64,000 nt of DNA from Epichloe hybrida. Lineage: Eukaryota > Ascomycota > Sordariomycetes > Hypocreales > Clavicipitaceae. Below are positions 34,205-44,564 of this stretch, piece by piece. A program made the position numbers and the translations under genes. The notes beneath the pieces are model-generated. The model had not been told where the DNA came from and searched no databases. It worked only from the letters and a program-made list of their open reading frames with translations. The stretch lies in the NCBI GenBank assembly GCA_019022495.1, contig JAFEKR010000024.1, positions 915,270 to 979,269 on the forward strand, in the 5' to 3' direction. Every line of letters begins with the position of its first letter. Within the stretch, counting starts at the first letter, position 1.

Positions 34205-35647
34205 TTATGCTTTTCGCTTGGGGCGTCCATTGGCCTTCTTGGGTGGGACGATCTCATCCACCTCCTCAATGACCTCAAAATGACCAGTGGCATGTCCGTT
34301 GACCATGTTCTCGCCTCCATAGACTTCCTTCTCGAGACCACGAGCAGCATCCCAGCCGGCTTTCTCGGCCAGTGCCACGTTGCTAAGGCGGCGATCGGGC
34401 TTGCCGGCAACCTTGTTGTTGGCGGAGCTGCGCTTGACATAGCTTGCGATGAAGAAGCTGACAAATAGATAGGTCAGAGGAGCCAAGTACAAGACGTTCA
34501 ACCAGATGGCAAACGTCTCATTAGCTGTGGCAATGCACGGCTGCGCAACATATGAAGTCTCGGTGACAAGGGCGGATTTCTTGACTGGGCCCGAGGCGAC
34601 CGACTCCAGGGCGGCAGAGCCGAAGATGAACTTCTTAAGCGAGTCCAGGGCACCAGCGGATGTGGGCATTGCGGCATCGAATGCGGCGGCAGGTAGATGG
34701 CCGGTTTGGGTTGTGACCTTGGTCACCGTGATTGGAGCCAAGTAGGTGACGAACGAGTGCAGAATGGTGTACGATGCACCAACAATGAACTGGGTAATTT
34801 GCATGGTGGTGAGACTTCGCTTGACAACTACGGGAACCCTGATCGAGAAGGCCGTCAGAGTGTAGTAGGTGTACATGAGAGCATGGATGAAAGAATTGAC
34901 CAGAGTGAAGACCCAAATAGGAGCCGACATGTAGCGCATGCCAGCCCACATGCACAGCATGGCGCCAGCGTGATGATAGGTCTGCAAAGTCGAACTGAAC
35001 TTGCCCTTGGCGAGAATGATGAACGTGTCCAAGACCTCGTAGAATTTGCTCAGGTAGAAGATCCAGCCGTAGTAGTTGAGGCCCTCGTTCCAGATGCGTC
35101 CCATTTGGGTGTTGCTTGGTTGGCCGCCCTCAAGGCTACCGACAAGAGTTGTTGGATTTGCGCTGTCCCAGCGTCCAGACGTTTCGTTGAAGTAAAGGGA
35201 GCTGCCCAGACCAGGAGGGCCATGGATCCGGCACAAGCTATCTGCAGAGGCGGCAATACCAGCAGGCCCAAAGGGGCTTGCGATGCTGCGTCGCATGGTG
35301 CCCAACATGCCCCAAAAAGTCCATGCTGAGTAGACAGCAAGGAACACATTGTGCAAGACAACAAAGGCGAAAAAAGGCTTGGTTTTGCTTATAGCCCACG
35401 GCCTCTTGTTTCTGGAAGCATTGAACTTGTTGAGAGCCTTGGCCGTTACGGCGTACAGGGCGGCAATTGTGAGAGGCACTTTGGGATCAAGAGCGGCCTG
35501 GTAGATGGAGTCTGGAATATTGAATGGTCGCATGATGGAAATGGATTCCGCGGCCGGGGACAAAGGTCTTGGCTCGTTTGTCGGGGGAAATGTGAATAGA
35601 CTGGCGTTTGGCACGGATGCCATCAAATAACCTTGGAAGGCAGACAT
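34205..35647 (-). CDS. ELO-family fatty-acid elongase (3-ketoacyl-CoA synthase)
   Basis: Intronless, 480 residues from the ATG at 35647; non-ATG starts further up were dropped. A multi-span membrane protein with the ELO core FYLSKFYEVLDTFIILAKGK, then QTYHHAGAMLCMW and VNSFIHALMYTYYTLTA. It would act in the ER, condensing malonyl-CoA with acyl-CoA. The usual HxxHH box has glutamine in place of the first histidine (Q222, H225, H226). The protein is longer than yeast Elo1-3, with inserted loops around 150-190 and 310-360 and a charged tail rich in Lys and Glu ending KKANGRPKRKA. The changed box may be normal for this fungal subgroup; I cannot test that here. Confidence 0.88.
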   Translation of the reverse strand: MSAFQGYLMASVPNASLFTFPPTNEPRPLSPAAESISIMRPFNIPDSIYQAALDPKVPLTIAALYAVTAKALNKFNASRNKRPWAISKTKPFFAFVVLHNVFLAVYSAWTFWGMLGTMRRSIASPFGPAGIAASADSLCRIHGPPGLGSSLYFNETSGRWDSANPTTLVGSLEGGQPSNTQMGRIWNEGLNYYGWIFYLSKFYEVLDTFIILAKGKFSSTLQTYHHAGAMLCMWAGMRYMSAPIWVFTLVNSFIHALMYTYYTLTAFSIRVPVVVKRSLTTMQITQFIVGASYTILHSFVTYLAPITVTKVTTQTGHLPAAAFDAAMPTSAGALDSLKKFIFGSAALESVASGPVKKSALVTETSYVAQPCIATANETFAIWLNVLYLAPLTYLFVSFFIASYVKRSSANNKVAGKPDRRLSNVALAEKAGWDAARGLEKEVYGGENMVNGHATGHFEVIEEVDEIVPPKKANGRPKRKA

Positions 35648-38036
35648 TGCGAAAAGGAGAAATGCTTGTACTTCAAGACAGTTCTCTGCGAATGCTAGGT
35701 ACCGAGAGGTGAACAACTTCGGGCTTGTTTCGACCCGTCGTGAAGCAGATGGGTTTCTATTCCTCTGCCGCTCATGCACAGACGAGCACGCACCTAATGT
35801 CGCAACGTGAATAGAGGCCTCGAGAGGCCGGCTAGATAAAGGTTGATGACGCCGTGTGTGTAGTCGAAATCGTCTCGACAAGTTGATTACGAGGAGAGTA
35901 GGACAGAGAGCAATGGCGATGGATTGAAGAAGCACAATTGGCAAACGACGTAATCGAAAAGGAGGAGTGCCAGTCCGGTCCTTTGAAGTAGAAATTTTCG
36001 AGAAGCGTTGGAGATGAGTCCTGAGGAGAAGAGACGAGAAGAGAGGGGAGATTTATTTTGCTGGGTTCGCATCTGGATGTCTTGGGGTCTTGGGGTTCTT
36101 GGGGTCTTTGGGGGGGGGACAGCAAAGTAATCCGTAAGGGGCGTGCATCTATCCGCACATCCACCCATGCACAATGCACAATGCACATGCACTTTGGGCT
36201 CTGGGGGGGAAACCGGCGAGGCAACTGCGACCCTGTTGGGCTGGTGCTGCGACGATGGGCAGCGCACAATTGTACGGATTACGGCCAAAAGGCCTCTCTC
36301 CCAGATCCATCGCTTTAATCGCTCTTTCGTCTGGCATATGTCGTCCTGAGAACGAGGCAATACATGTAGGCACGACTCGGTCTCCCCTCGCGGATTCGCC
36401 CGGCCACTGAGCCCCTTATCAGCATTCAATGACTACAGGTCCCGAGCTACCTTGATGCAGCCGCGGTGGGCGTGTCTCTATCAGAACCCAGATCTCTGGA
36501 CAAGAAGAAGCCAACCAAGATGCCAGCCAGGAAAAGGTTGTTGAGATGCGCAATGCCCCACGCCGTTGTTGCTCCCGACCTTCTTGTCCCTCGGCAGCCT
36601 CGATACTCGGAAACCGCGGAGACTGACGGAACACATGAAAAAAGAGTGTGAAGGCGATATTGCTCCGGCGTCCACAATCGAGCCAACCTAGTTGCATCGG
36701 TGTGCTTCAAGATTATTAAAAAAAAGCTATGATGTCATCAACCTCTGTGCGGCTTGGATTACTCGAAAGGGCAAATCAATGCACATGAAGAAAAAGTCTT
36801 GTGCATGTATAATGTATAAAAAAAAAAACGCGGCCTCCTTGACATTGCGCAGTTCTCTCTTGTTCAACCAAGGTGTAGCTTGTCTCCGGGTATCTATCAC
36901 AAGCTGGTTGGCCAAGTTTGCCACATTGGAATACTTACATTGTACATACACATGTATTGCGAAGGAGGTTGCTCAATCCGTTTCGTCTCCACTCATGCTG
37001 GCACTAGAGCAGGGATCATGCATGCCTCTTTCTTCATTTTCGTCTTTTTTTGTTGGGGAACATGACGAAGCCCGGTGAGGGAACGCGTGGCCACGGGACG
37101 CATTCTCAAAAACTTCATTCGGCCGAGAATCAATGGCAGAGCTTGATGTTGGCGTGTCGTGGGCGTGTCGTGCATACATAGCATAGCATGCGCTTGCCCG
37201 CTTGCCGATTTGGGGGATAGTCGTTTTGCCAGTGCTTGTTTGAAATGAAATAAGGACAATCTTTTAAAACATCGAGAAACCCCACGCGCCCGTATTCTCA
37301 GGTCCCCGCACCTGGCCGAGGCTAGGCTCTTCTTGGTACCGACGACAAATGATTGAAAATGACAAGGGATCCTGGTCCTCTTCGGTCTTCGCGCCTCAAC
37401 AAATTCGGCTCCAGGCTCCGCAATCGATGTCAGAAATGTCGTCCCCGAGTATTAGCTCGTGAAAGTCATGTTTCTTCTAGAAGCTCAATCCCATTTGTCC
37501 TAGAGTAACTCATCCTGCTGTTCCGTTTCTCATTGCGCATGTTTCTTTTGTTTTTTTTTTGTGTCTAATTTTTCCAAATACAATGCACAGCGCATCTCTT
37601 GCCCGAGCCATTTACACCTCCGGGGTTATAAACTAGCATGTCCAACTCTCCATCGCGAACACGAATTTTTCCTCAATCATGTCCTGCACCTTGGCATCAT
37701 ATTTGGGCGTCTGTCTAGATAATCCATGGGATGCCATAGGCTGTAGCAGCTGACGACAAGCGACATGGTTATTGGCCTTGCTTTAGCTGCTGCAAATCAC
37801 ATAGGAACTGGCTGTCACTGGCGCCCGAGTCTGCCGCATGATATTCGATATAGCAGAAAAGCAAAAGTCTTATCAATGCATCCAATCATACAATCACTGC
37901 TCTGGCTAGTAGTAACACGCAGTTTGGAAGACATGCAGCATAAAGCTGGGTCATCATAGGTTTATCATCTATTGCGCATATGCCTCTCTCTCGTCATCTC
38001 TTGGCCAATCTGTTCCTGCCAAAGTGGGCCCTTGTT
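35648..38036. other. Long intergenic region upstream of the elongase gene
   Basis: 2.4 kb with no supported gene. The elongase promoter holds a G-quadruplex pattern (36084-36118) and two motifs of the TACGGATTA type (36128-36136 inverted, 36273-36281). Further right are A-rich and T-rich runs (36718-36725, 36819-36828, 37550-37559) and the 3' flank of carboxypeptidase Y. Confidence 0.55.
36084..36118 (+). promoter_or_regulatory. G-quadruplex pattern in the elongase upstream region
   Basis: GGGG, TCTT, GGGG, TTCTT, GGGG, TCTTT, then nine G. It lies about 440 bp before the elongase start, on the strand opposite to the gene. Confidence 0.7.
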
Positions 38037-39815
38037 CTAAGCATTCAAGTTGCCAGACAACCAGCGGTTCAGAAAATCGAGCGAAGGCTCGGGCTGGTCA
38101 AAGGGCGTCATGTGTCCGGCCTTGAAGATCTGGAGGAAGGACAAGTTGCCGTGAGACTTCAACCTGCCGTAGTCTTTGCCATCCTTGCTGGAGGCAACCT
38201 TGACTCCCTTGCTCTCAGCTTTCTTAAAGCCCTCGTGGCCGGACCACTCGAGCTGGTTGGTCCAAGCCCGGTTACCGAGCCAGTTGCAGATGAAGTCAGC
38301 ATCGCCAGCATAGATGAGGACAGGGATCTTGTCGAGAATCTGGGGGACCAATCTGAAGTAAGGCTTCATCCAATCACCCTGGAACAAGAAGTTGCGGTTA
38401 ATGTCAAAGTTGCAGCTGTCGTACTTGTCAACCTCGGCGCCGAGAGCCTCCATGACTTCGGGCTTGTTCAACCACTGAGAAATGTACTCAAGTTCGTCAT
38501 AGCAAAGGCTGCTGCCCTTGCAGTCACGGCGAACATCGTAGGGGTTGCGGCCGCTGCGCTGGTAAGGACCAATCATGGCATTATTGCAGTAGATACTGGC
38601 GGGTACGCAGGTCCAGGCACTCTCGGAATCATAGCAAGATTTGATCAACGACTGGCAGCGGGGGAGGGCGTTGTCCAGGGCTTGGCAGGCGCTCTCGTCC
38701 AAGACAGCAGGGTAGCCACCATCACCGCAAGCCATTGGGCGGTAGTACTCGTACTGAGTGTAGCCATCGGTCAATCCGTTTCCAATCAGAACGCTCTTGA
38801 GATTAATGTTGCGATCCTTGTGCGATAGGATCTCAGAGGTGAAGACGGGAATATAGTGGCCACCGTAGGACTCGCCAGCAATGTGGAAGTCTTGCTTGGC
38901 ATATTCGGGGAACTGATGGAAGAAGAGAGTGAGGAGAGCGTAGACGTCCTTGCCAGCAGCAACGGTGTTGCTGACAGAGCCACTTCCGTAAGAGTAGCCA
39001 ACATTGACGGGCTGATCGAGGAAAATAACGGAAGCATTGGCATTCCATGAGTATGGGTTGTGGACCACCTCAACCTTCTTGTTGATGGAAGCAGGGCCGA
39101 GCTCCATGAAGAGACCGGTAAGCGATGAGCAACCCGGGCCACCGTTAAGCCAGAGGACCACGGGGTCATTCTTGGGGTCGTTGCGTGACTCAAAGAACCC
39201 TAGATAATAGAATTAGCCATTATGCTCGTTAGACCTGGAATCTTTCATCCACGTCCACTACTGATCGATCATTGCAGCTATCCATCATGCAATTCTGATT
39301 TCGCACTCACAGTAGAACAAATGCTTGTCCTTCTTATTGTCATCCAGGTAACCGCTGTACTGCTTGACCTTGTCGACACCCAGCTTGGCGGGATCGACCT
39401 TCTTAGCACGGAGGTTGTAGTTGTCAAGCTTGCCACCGACCTTGCGGTGGGACTCGCCCTTCTCATTCTCGACCCAGATGGACTGTACATCAGCGCCTTT
39501 TACGACGTGGTCCCATTTATTGTTGGGAATGCGCGAGTGCTTCTTGGGTTTTGCGTTGATGACATGCTTCTTGAACGCATCGACAGCATCTGGTGCAAGC
39601 ATAGTTACTTCGTCCCAGATGCCCTTGGCCTCGGCCGAGGCTTCACCGTATGCCTCCTTCAGGGGCTTGGTCCATGTGTCAAAGTCGACATTACCAATCT
39701 TGTCGAGGTCGATGCCGAAGGGCGGCTTCGAAGGGTTGTTGAGGACCTTTTGTTCCTGGAGGCCGACCGCGGAGGAGGCGGCGCTGAGCACAAGGGCAGA
39801 GGTGGACAGCCGCAT
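38037..39815 (-). CDS. cpyA: Vacuolar carboxypeptidase Y (serine carboxypeptidase, S10)
   Basis: Two exons on the minus strand, 39815-39311 and 39199-38037, 111 bp intron (GTGAGT...CTAG); 555 residues. The start at 39815 gives a signal peptide ([18 protein letters not shown]), followed by a propeptide of about 120 residues. The mature enzyme has [10 protein letters not shown] (oxyanion site), GESYGGHY with S279, GDADFICN with D468 and GHMTPFDQP with H531, the complete catalytic triad. It removes C-terminal residues from peptides in the vacuole. Length and layout match fungal CPY. The first intron splits the codon for W in [12 protein letters not shown]. Confidence 0.95.
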
Positions 39816-40610
39816 GGTTAGACGGGCTGATGCCGGAGGAAACGGCAGCAAGAGACGAGACTTGATAAAGTTGTGAAGGGGAGTCTTGTTGGATTTCTTT
39901 TGAGGATGGGCAAAGAAAGATGGGGAGGGTACGAGGATGAAGCAGGATGAAGCAGGATGAAGAGAGTGTGTGGGAGAGAGAGAGAGCTAGACAACGAGCG
40001 AGGAGAAGCTCCGAGGGCGAGCGAAAGTGGATGACGAGGCGGCCGCAAACGACGTAACTACATGTAGGCCTGCAGGAACGTGAGACCCGTGGGGTATACT
40101 GGGAATGGGGCGCTACTGGTTAACCAGCAACACCACCAGCAGGAGTGCCACGGGACATCCTACAATTACACTAACAGCTGTGCTGATGGCTCACTGCGGC
40201 ATCCTGTTATCCGCAGCCTCAACCGGTCGCGGTGGATTTCTGAGTCACCCATTCGGCGTTTTGGGAAGGTCAGCCGGCACACGTACATACATGTAAGTAA
40301 CATGGCAGTCAGATGGTACTGCATACATGTATGTACGGAGTAGTGCTCGAAACTCATAGCAGCGTCCATCAGTCCAGCTCCATCCGCGTGCATTACATGT
40401 AGCTTCTTCTCCGTCGCTCGAACGCCCTGCAGTCTAATCCCTGTTTGTTTTTACTGCAGCATCCCTATCAGCTCCACTCACTACGGCCAGTGAGAGCTGA
40501 TAGTGGCCGTCCCGCGTTTGGGGCTTGTATGTGTACATAATAGTCGTCGTAAAATCATTCCGGTGTTAATACATGTAGACTGTAAATACCCTAGACCAAG
40601 GCTCACTCAA
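39816..40610. other. Upstream region of carboxypeptidase Y
   Basis: Has AGGATGAAGC in tandem (about 39934-39962), AG-rich sequence, a TACGGAGTA motif (40334-40342) and the second MITE-like copy at 40454-40582. No gene. Confidence 0.55.
40454..40582. mobile_element. MITE-like element, copy B
   Basis: Aligns in the same orientation with 2261-2372: GCATCCCTAT, CAGCTCCACT, ATAGTGGCCG, CCCGCGT, GGGGCTTGTA, GTAAAATCATTC and GTTAATAC occur in the same order. The end repeats are more worn than in copy A. Confidence 0.4.
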
Positions 40611-41503
40611 TCACGCGCGACAATCGCCAGTAGGCTCAACACCGTGCAAGGCCGCAAAGGAGTCGTCGCAGGCGTCTTTGGCTCGCTCGTACTCGACTGT
40701 GCGCTGGAGCCTGCGTGACAGGTCCTTGGAGTACATGACATCAATGAATTCGAAGATGAGATCGAGCCCGGAGGTCACCTGATATGTCGAGTCAGCTCTG
40801 CTCTGCTCCGCGCAACGCAACGCAACGCAAGAAAAGAGAGGGAAAAAAAAAAAAAAAAACATACTCCTGACGATGTCCAGACATTACCATCCACCGTCCA
40901 CCTCGCCGGCGACACCCACTTCACCTTTTCTCCCATCGGAACGATCTCCTTCCAAGCAGCCTTGTTGGTCGTCGCCCGCTTGCCATCCAAGACGCCTGCC
41001 CTGGCAGCAATGCCTGATCCGGTGCACACCGTCAACAAGTACTTGACGGTCGGGTACGTCTTGCGCACGAAATCCACCGCGGCCTGGGAGATGCTGGCGT
41101 TTCTCACGCCCGGTCCGCCCGGGACGAGCAACACATCGATGTCCCTCGGCGGCCTGTCAAAAGTATGCGTGGGGTTGATGGAGGCCTCGAAGTAAGAGCC
41201 CATCTTGTTGGCGGCCTGCGAGACGGGGCGCATCCTCACGGGATCCATGGTCTCGGCAACGAAGCTGAGATTGAGTTGTTTGCTCATGGATGCGTAGGAG
41301 AGCACGTCGATTGGCCCAAAGACATCCATGGTATCGAAACTGTTGAATAATGTCACGGCCCAGTTCTTGGGATATGTCGTGTTGTTTTCTTCGCCTCCTC
41401 CTCCTCCTCCTGATCCTCCTCCTTCTCCTCTGCCCACGACGATTGCTGAGGCGATGCCCACATTGGCCAGCCAGCTGACCGCATGAATTATAGTACACTT
41501 CAT
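40611..41503 (-). CDS. Secreted DJ-1/PfpI-family protein
   Basis: Two exons on the minus strand, 41503-40865 and 40778-40611, 86 bp intron (GTATGT followed by a long T tract, ...TCAG); 268 residues. A signal peptide (MKCTIIHAVSWLANVGIASA) is followed by a Gly/Glu-rich linker. The DJ-1/PfpI fold then shows as VTLFNSFDTMDVFGPIDVL, DVLLVPGGPG and the nucleophile elbow VCTGSGIAARAGVLDGKRAT with C160. This matches the ThiJ/PfpI subgroup of isocyanide-hydratase-like proteins and GATase-like regulators. A secreted member is less usual; the activity cannot be told from the sequence. Confidence 0.85.
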
Positions 41504-42151
41504 TGTACCCGTATTTTTCCAAAACTGACCAGCAGATTACAAGTGGACGCGATGAAGAAAGGAATCTGCTCAGGGAAAACCCTCCTTAAAAAAAAAAAAC
41601 CGAACCAAACGAACCAGATTAAGCAAATATAAAAAAAGAGGCAGAAAATGAAACAAAAGTTGAGTCAAGAAATAAGTAAAAATAAAGTCCATCCATCCTC
41701 TTCGCGCAACACCGCATGGTTTGCCCAGCCTTCTTTATACCAGTCGAATCGCCCGTTTGCCGCCGTAACCGACTGTGCACAAACGTGCAACAGTGCCCTT
41801 TCACTTTTCTATTGTTCATCTCTGCCTGATTCGTTGTAGCATTCTTTGTCCCAGCCAAACAGCTGCGAGTGCCAACGTGCATCTAACGGCCGCCATTCAA
41901 AAAGAGGGGGCTCAGGGTTCAGAAAACTGGGGTTTTTTTTTTTTGCAGTCCACCTTCTGCGACCGGATCTGAGTTGGTTTCGTGTGACTTGCAAGAGACC
42001 ATCGGCTTGTGCACCCACTCATTGGTTGTCATGTCACGATGCATCAAACACTTGTTCCCTTGGACATGGGGCGGGGTCAATGTCGCGAGAAGGAGCATTT
42101 CTCATTGTCTACCGAAGTGGGGTGAAGGATATTTTTTATTATTATTTTTAT
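41504..42151. other. Intergenic region
   Basis: Upstream of the DJ-1/PfpI gene and downstream of TrpRS. A-rich runs (41588-41600, 41627-41660) and a T run at 41934-41944. No gene. Confidence 0.55.
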
Positions 42152-42361
42152 TTATGCTTCGTCGTCACCCGCAGCTTCTGCCGCTTCCTTTTCCTTAGCC
42201 TTTGCAGCCTTCTTGGCAGCCGTCTGCTGCTCCTTGAGCAGTTTCTTCATTTGGTTCTTACTCATCTCACCTGATGTTCCTGCAGCATTCGCAGATGCGA
42301 CGCCGTCGGCTGGTTTGGTCACTGGAACGACGAGGTCTGCTCTCGGAACGTTGGGGTTTCC
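42152..42361 (-). other. In-frame tail after the TrpRS stop codon
   Basis: 69 sense codons follow the TAA in the same frame, from GNPNVPRADLVVPVTKP through MSKNQMKKLLKEQQTAAKKA to a TAA at 42152-42154. The Lys/Ala/Glu-rich composition is that of the C-terminal tail of fungal TrpRS enzymes. TAA stands where a lysine codon (AAA) would fit. The bases GTAAGG at the stop also resemble a splice donor, but no acceptor restores the frame. Confidence 0.7.
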
Positions 42362-44032
42362 TTACCACTCCAGGGGACGGACAGACATGAACTCGTCCAC
42401 CCCGGCGTCTGTGACCTTGGAGCGTCGTTCTTGGAAAGCACCGACGTATTTTTGGAGACAGTCGATGCAAATTGCTTTCAGCTGTAGTTGATGGTCAGCA
42501 AATCTGGGCTTATAGTGAGCTCATCTACACCAGAATCATGTCCTTACCTCGCCTGTGAGCAGCCTGCCGCTAGTGTAGTCGTCCTTGATCTTCTTAAGCT
42601 CCTAGAGGTTTACTCGGTTAGTTTGTCCAAAATAGACCCCCCCCCCTCTTTGCCGATATCCACTCACTTCATCATCCTCCATGAAGAAGGTGAGGTATTG
42701 ATAAGCGACATCCACGTCGGCGTTGCCGCCCTTCTCGCGATGCTCCTCTAGAGTTTCGCGTCCACCAGAGAATGCGTATCTATTGACCTTTGTCTTGATC
42801 TGTTTCGCAGAGTCGCTCAAGAAAATGGCAGAGTTATCGTCACTGGCCGACATTTTCGATCCGGGACCTTGCAAGGCATCGAGAAATCGCATGTGAATCA
42901 GAGCCGGCTTGGCAAACTTCAGGCCCGAGGCACAATCTCTCGTCAAGCGGAAGTAAGGGTCTTGGTCGATGGCGCAGGGAATCAAGCACGGAATGCTGGC
43001 CGTTTTCTTCTCGTCCTCGCCAAAGATGTGGGGGAACGAAGAGGCAAACGACGTTGCGCCTTGGATGCTGGCAAAATGAATCTTGCCAATATTTGAACTG
43101 TCCAGGACTTAGGTACTGTCACAACTCGACTTCTTATAGGGGCGTACCAAAGGAGCAGATGACATTACCTTCCGTCAAATCCAAAAATTGCCTTGGCGGT
43201 ATTGTACGTCACTCTCTTCGCAAAGCGAACAATGTTCTTGTAAAAGGCGCCGCCGACGTAAGCAAAGTCTGAAAAGATGAACGTCTTCTTGGGATCAAAA
43301 CCAGCGGCGATGATATCCATGGCGTTGGTTCGGCTGTACCCCATGACCTCCTCTACAGTCCGCTTCTCGGAGAATAGATACTTTTCGTCTAGGAAGAAAA
43401 AAAAAACACCGTCAATCGTACTATCCCATTTTGTGAGCTCGGGCACAGTCCATCTCACCATCAGTCAACATGACAATCAAGGGGACGTCCAAAGTCTCCT
43501 GCAGCCACCTAAATCGTACAAGTCAGTCAGTGCCATCTGTGTCTGGTTGTGTCTCCGGATTTTGTCTCCCCTCTTACTTCACAAAGTCAAACACTTGGGT
43601 ATGACCGATATGCATACTGTCACTGCTCGGTCCACGACCAGTGTAGAGGAAGAAGGGCTCATTCTAAAACTATCCTCTTAGTAACCCTTGGCACAAAGCA
43701 GCACCATTGCAGGTGCAAAGGCAAAGGGCCCAAACCTTCTCGTAACGGTCAAGAATCATGTCCAGGTCGCGGTGACTGAAGAAGATGCCGCGGCGCATGA
43801 ATCGATGAGGTTTAGTACCAGTGACCTTTTCCCAGCGTTGTAACAGCGCCTCGTTGATGGAGCTGGTACCGAACTCATCGATGAGCTTACGGTAGTCGAT
43901 GGCCTTGACCTTGCCATCCTCCCCAACCTCGCCTGATACCGACCAGGGGTTGATATCCTGCTTCGAGGACGCCGCATCCCGGGCAGTTGCGTCAGCGGCG
44001 GCGGCGGCCGTTTGGTCAGGAACAGACGCCAT
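42362..44032 (-). CDS. WRS1: Cytosolic tryptophanyl-tRNA synthetase, ended by an in-frame stop
   Basis: Seven exons on the minus strand: 44032-43736, 43663-43578, 43508-43459, 43388-43169, 43097-42668, 42601-42548 and 42481-42362; introns of 66-72 bp; 418 residues. Class I signatures are SMHIGHT and GSKMSASDD. Blocks such as [18 protein letters not shown] and [14 protein letters not shown] are typical of eukaryotic cytosolic TrpRS, which charges tRNA-Trp. The frame ends with TGG TAA at RPLEW. The same frame then continues without another stop for 69 codons (see the next entry). The catalytic and anticodon-binding parts are whole, so the shorter enzyme should work. It shares a 532 bp divergent promoter region with the Sdo1 gene. 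Confidence 0.9.
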
Positions 44033-44564
44033 TGAGTTTTGGGCAGAACTTGATGATCACTGCAGGATTTCAGGACGGGGTCGCGACGGGTGGCTTTGAG
44101 GGGATTTGCGGTCGGAACGCTCCCAACTCGTACAAAACTCGAGAGGGGTCTACCGTGGATCGGACAGGCACTTCTGCTGTGACTCAACCCCGTCGAAGTT
44201 GACCCTTTTGGCGTAGTAGGGTTCCTAGTAATCCGTAGAGAAGAAAGAGGTCCAGAGGAGGAAGGCGGGGCAGCCAAAGAATTTCGCTGCTGGCATGCGC
44301 ATGGCGGGGTTCCAAAAAAAGGTTCACCTCAGGTACAGCAGTGCCAGTGCCAGTGCCAGTGCCGCCTTTGCCATTCATTCTTCGCTCGTATTCAAGCTAG
44401 ATTCTTTTCTCTTTCTCGCATCCTTGATACCGGAGACGGATATCTTCTGACGAAACCAAAGCCAGCGGTTCCTGCCTGTTTTCTTCTTTCGAGCCCATTT
44501 TTTTTTTCCCTGTCCTTGCTCTACTTGCTATTCCAAGCCAGCACTCATACATCATCAGCCCGCC
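44033..44564. promoter_or_regulatory. Divergent intergenic region, TrpRS and Sdo1
   Basis: Carries both promoters. An inverted TACGGATTA motif is at 44229-44237, four tandem GTGCCA units at about 44341-44364, and a T9 run at 44499-44507 just before the Sdo1 start. Confidence 0.55.

Noticed and set aside
42318..42364. Splice donor GTAAGG at the TrpRS stop, with an intron of 44 bases ending CCAG
   Set aside because: Too short for introns of this genome, and the joined frame soon hits a stop and loses the tail.
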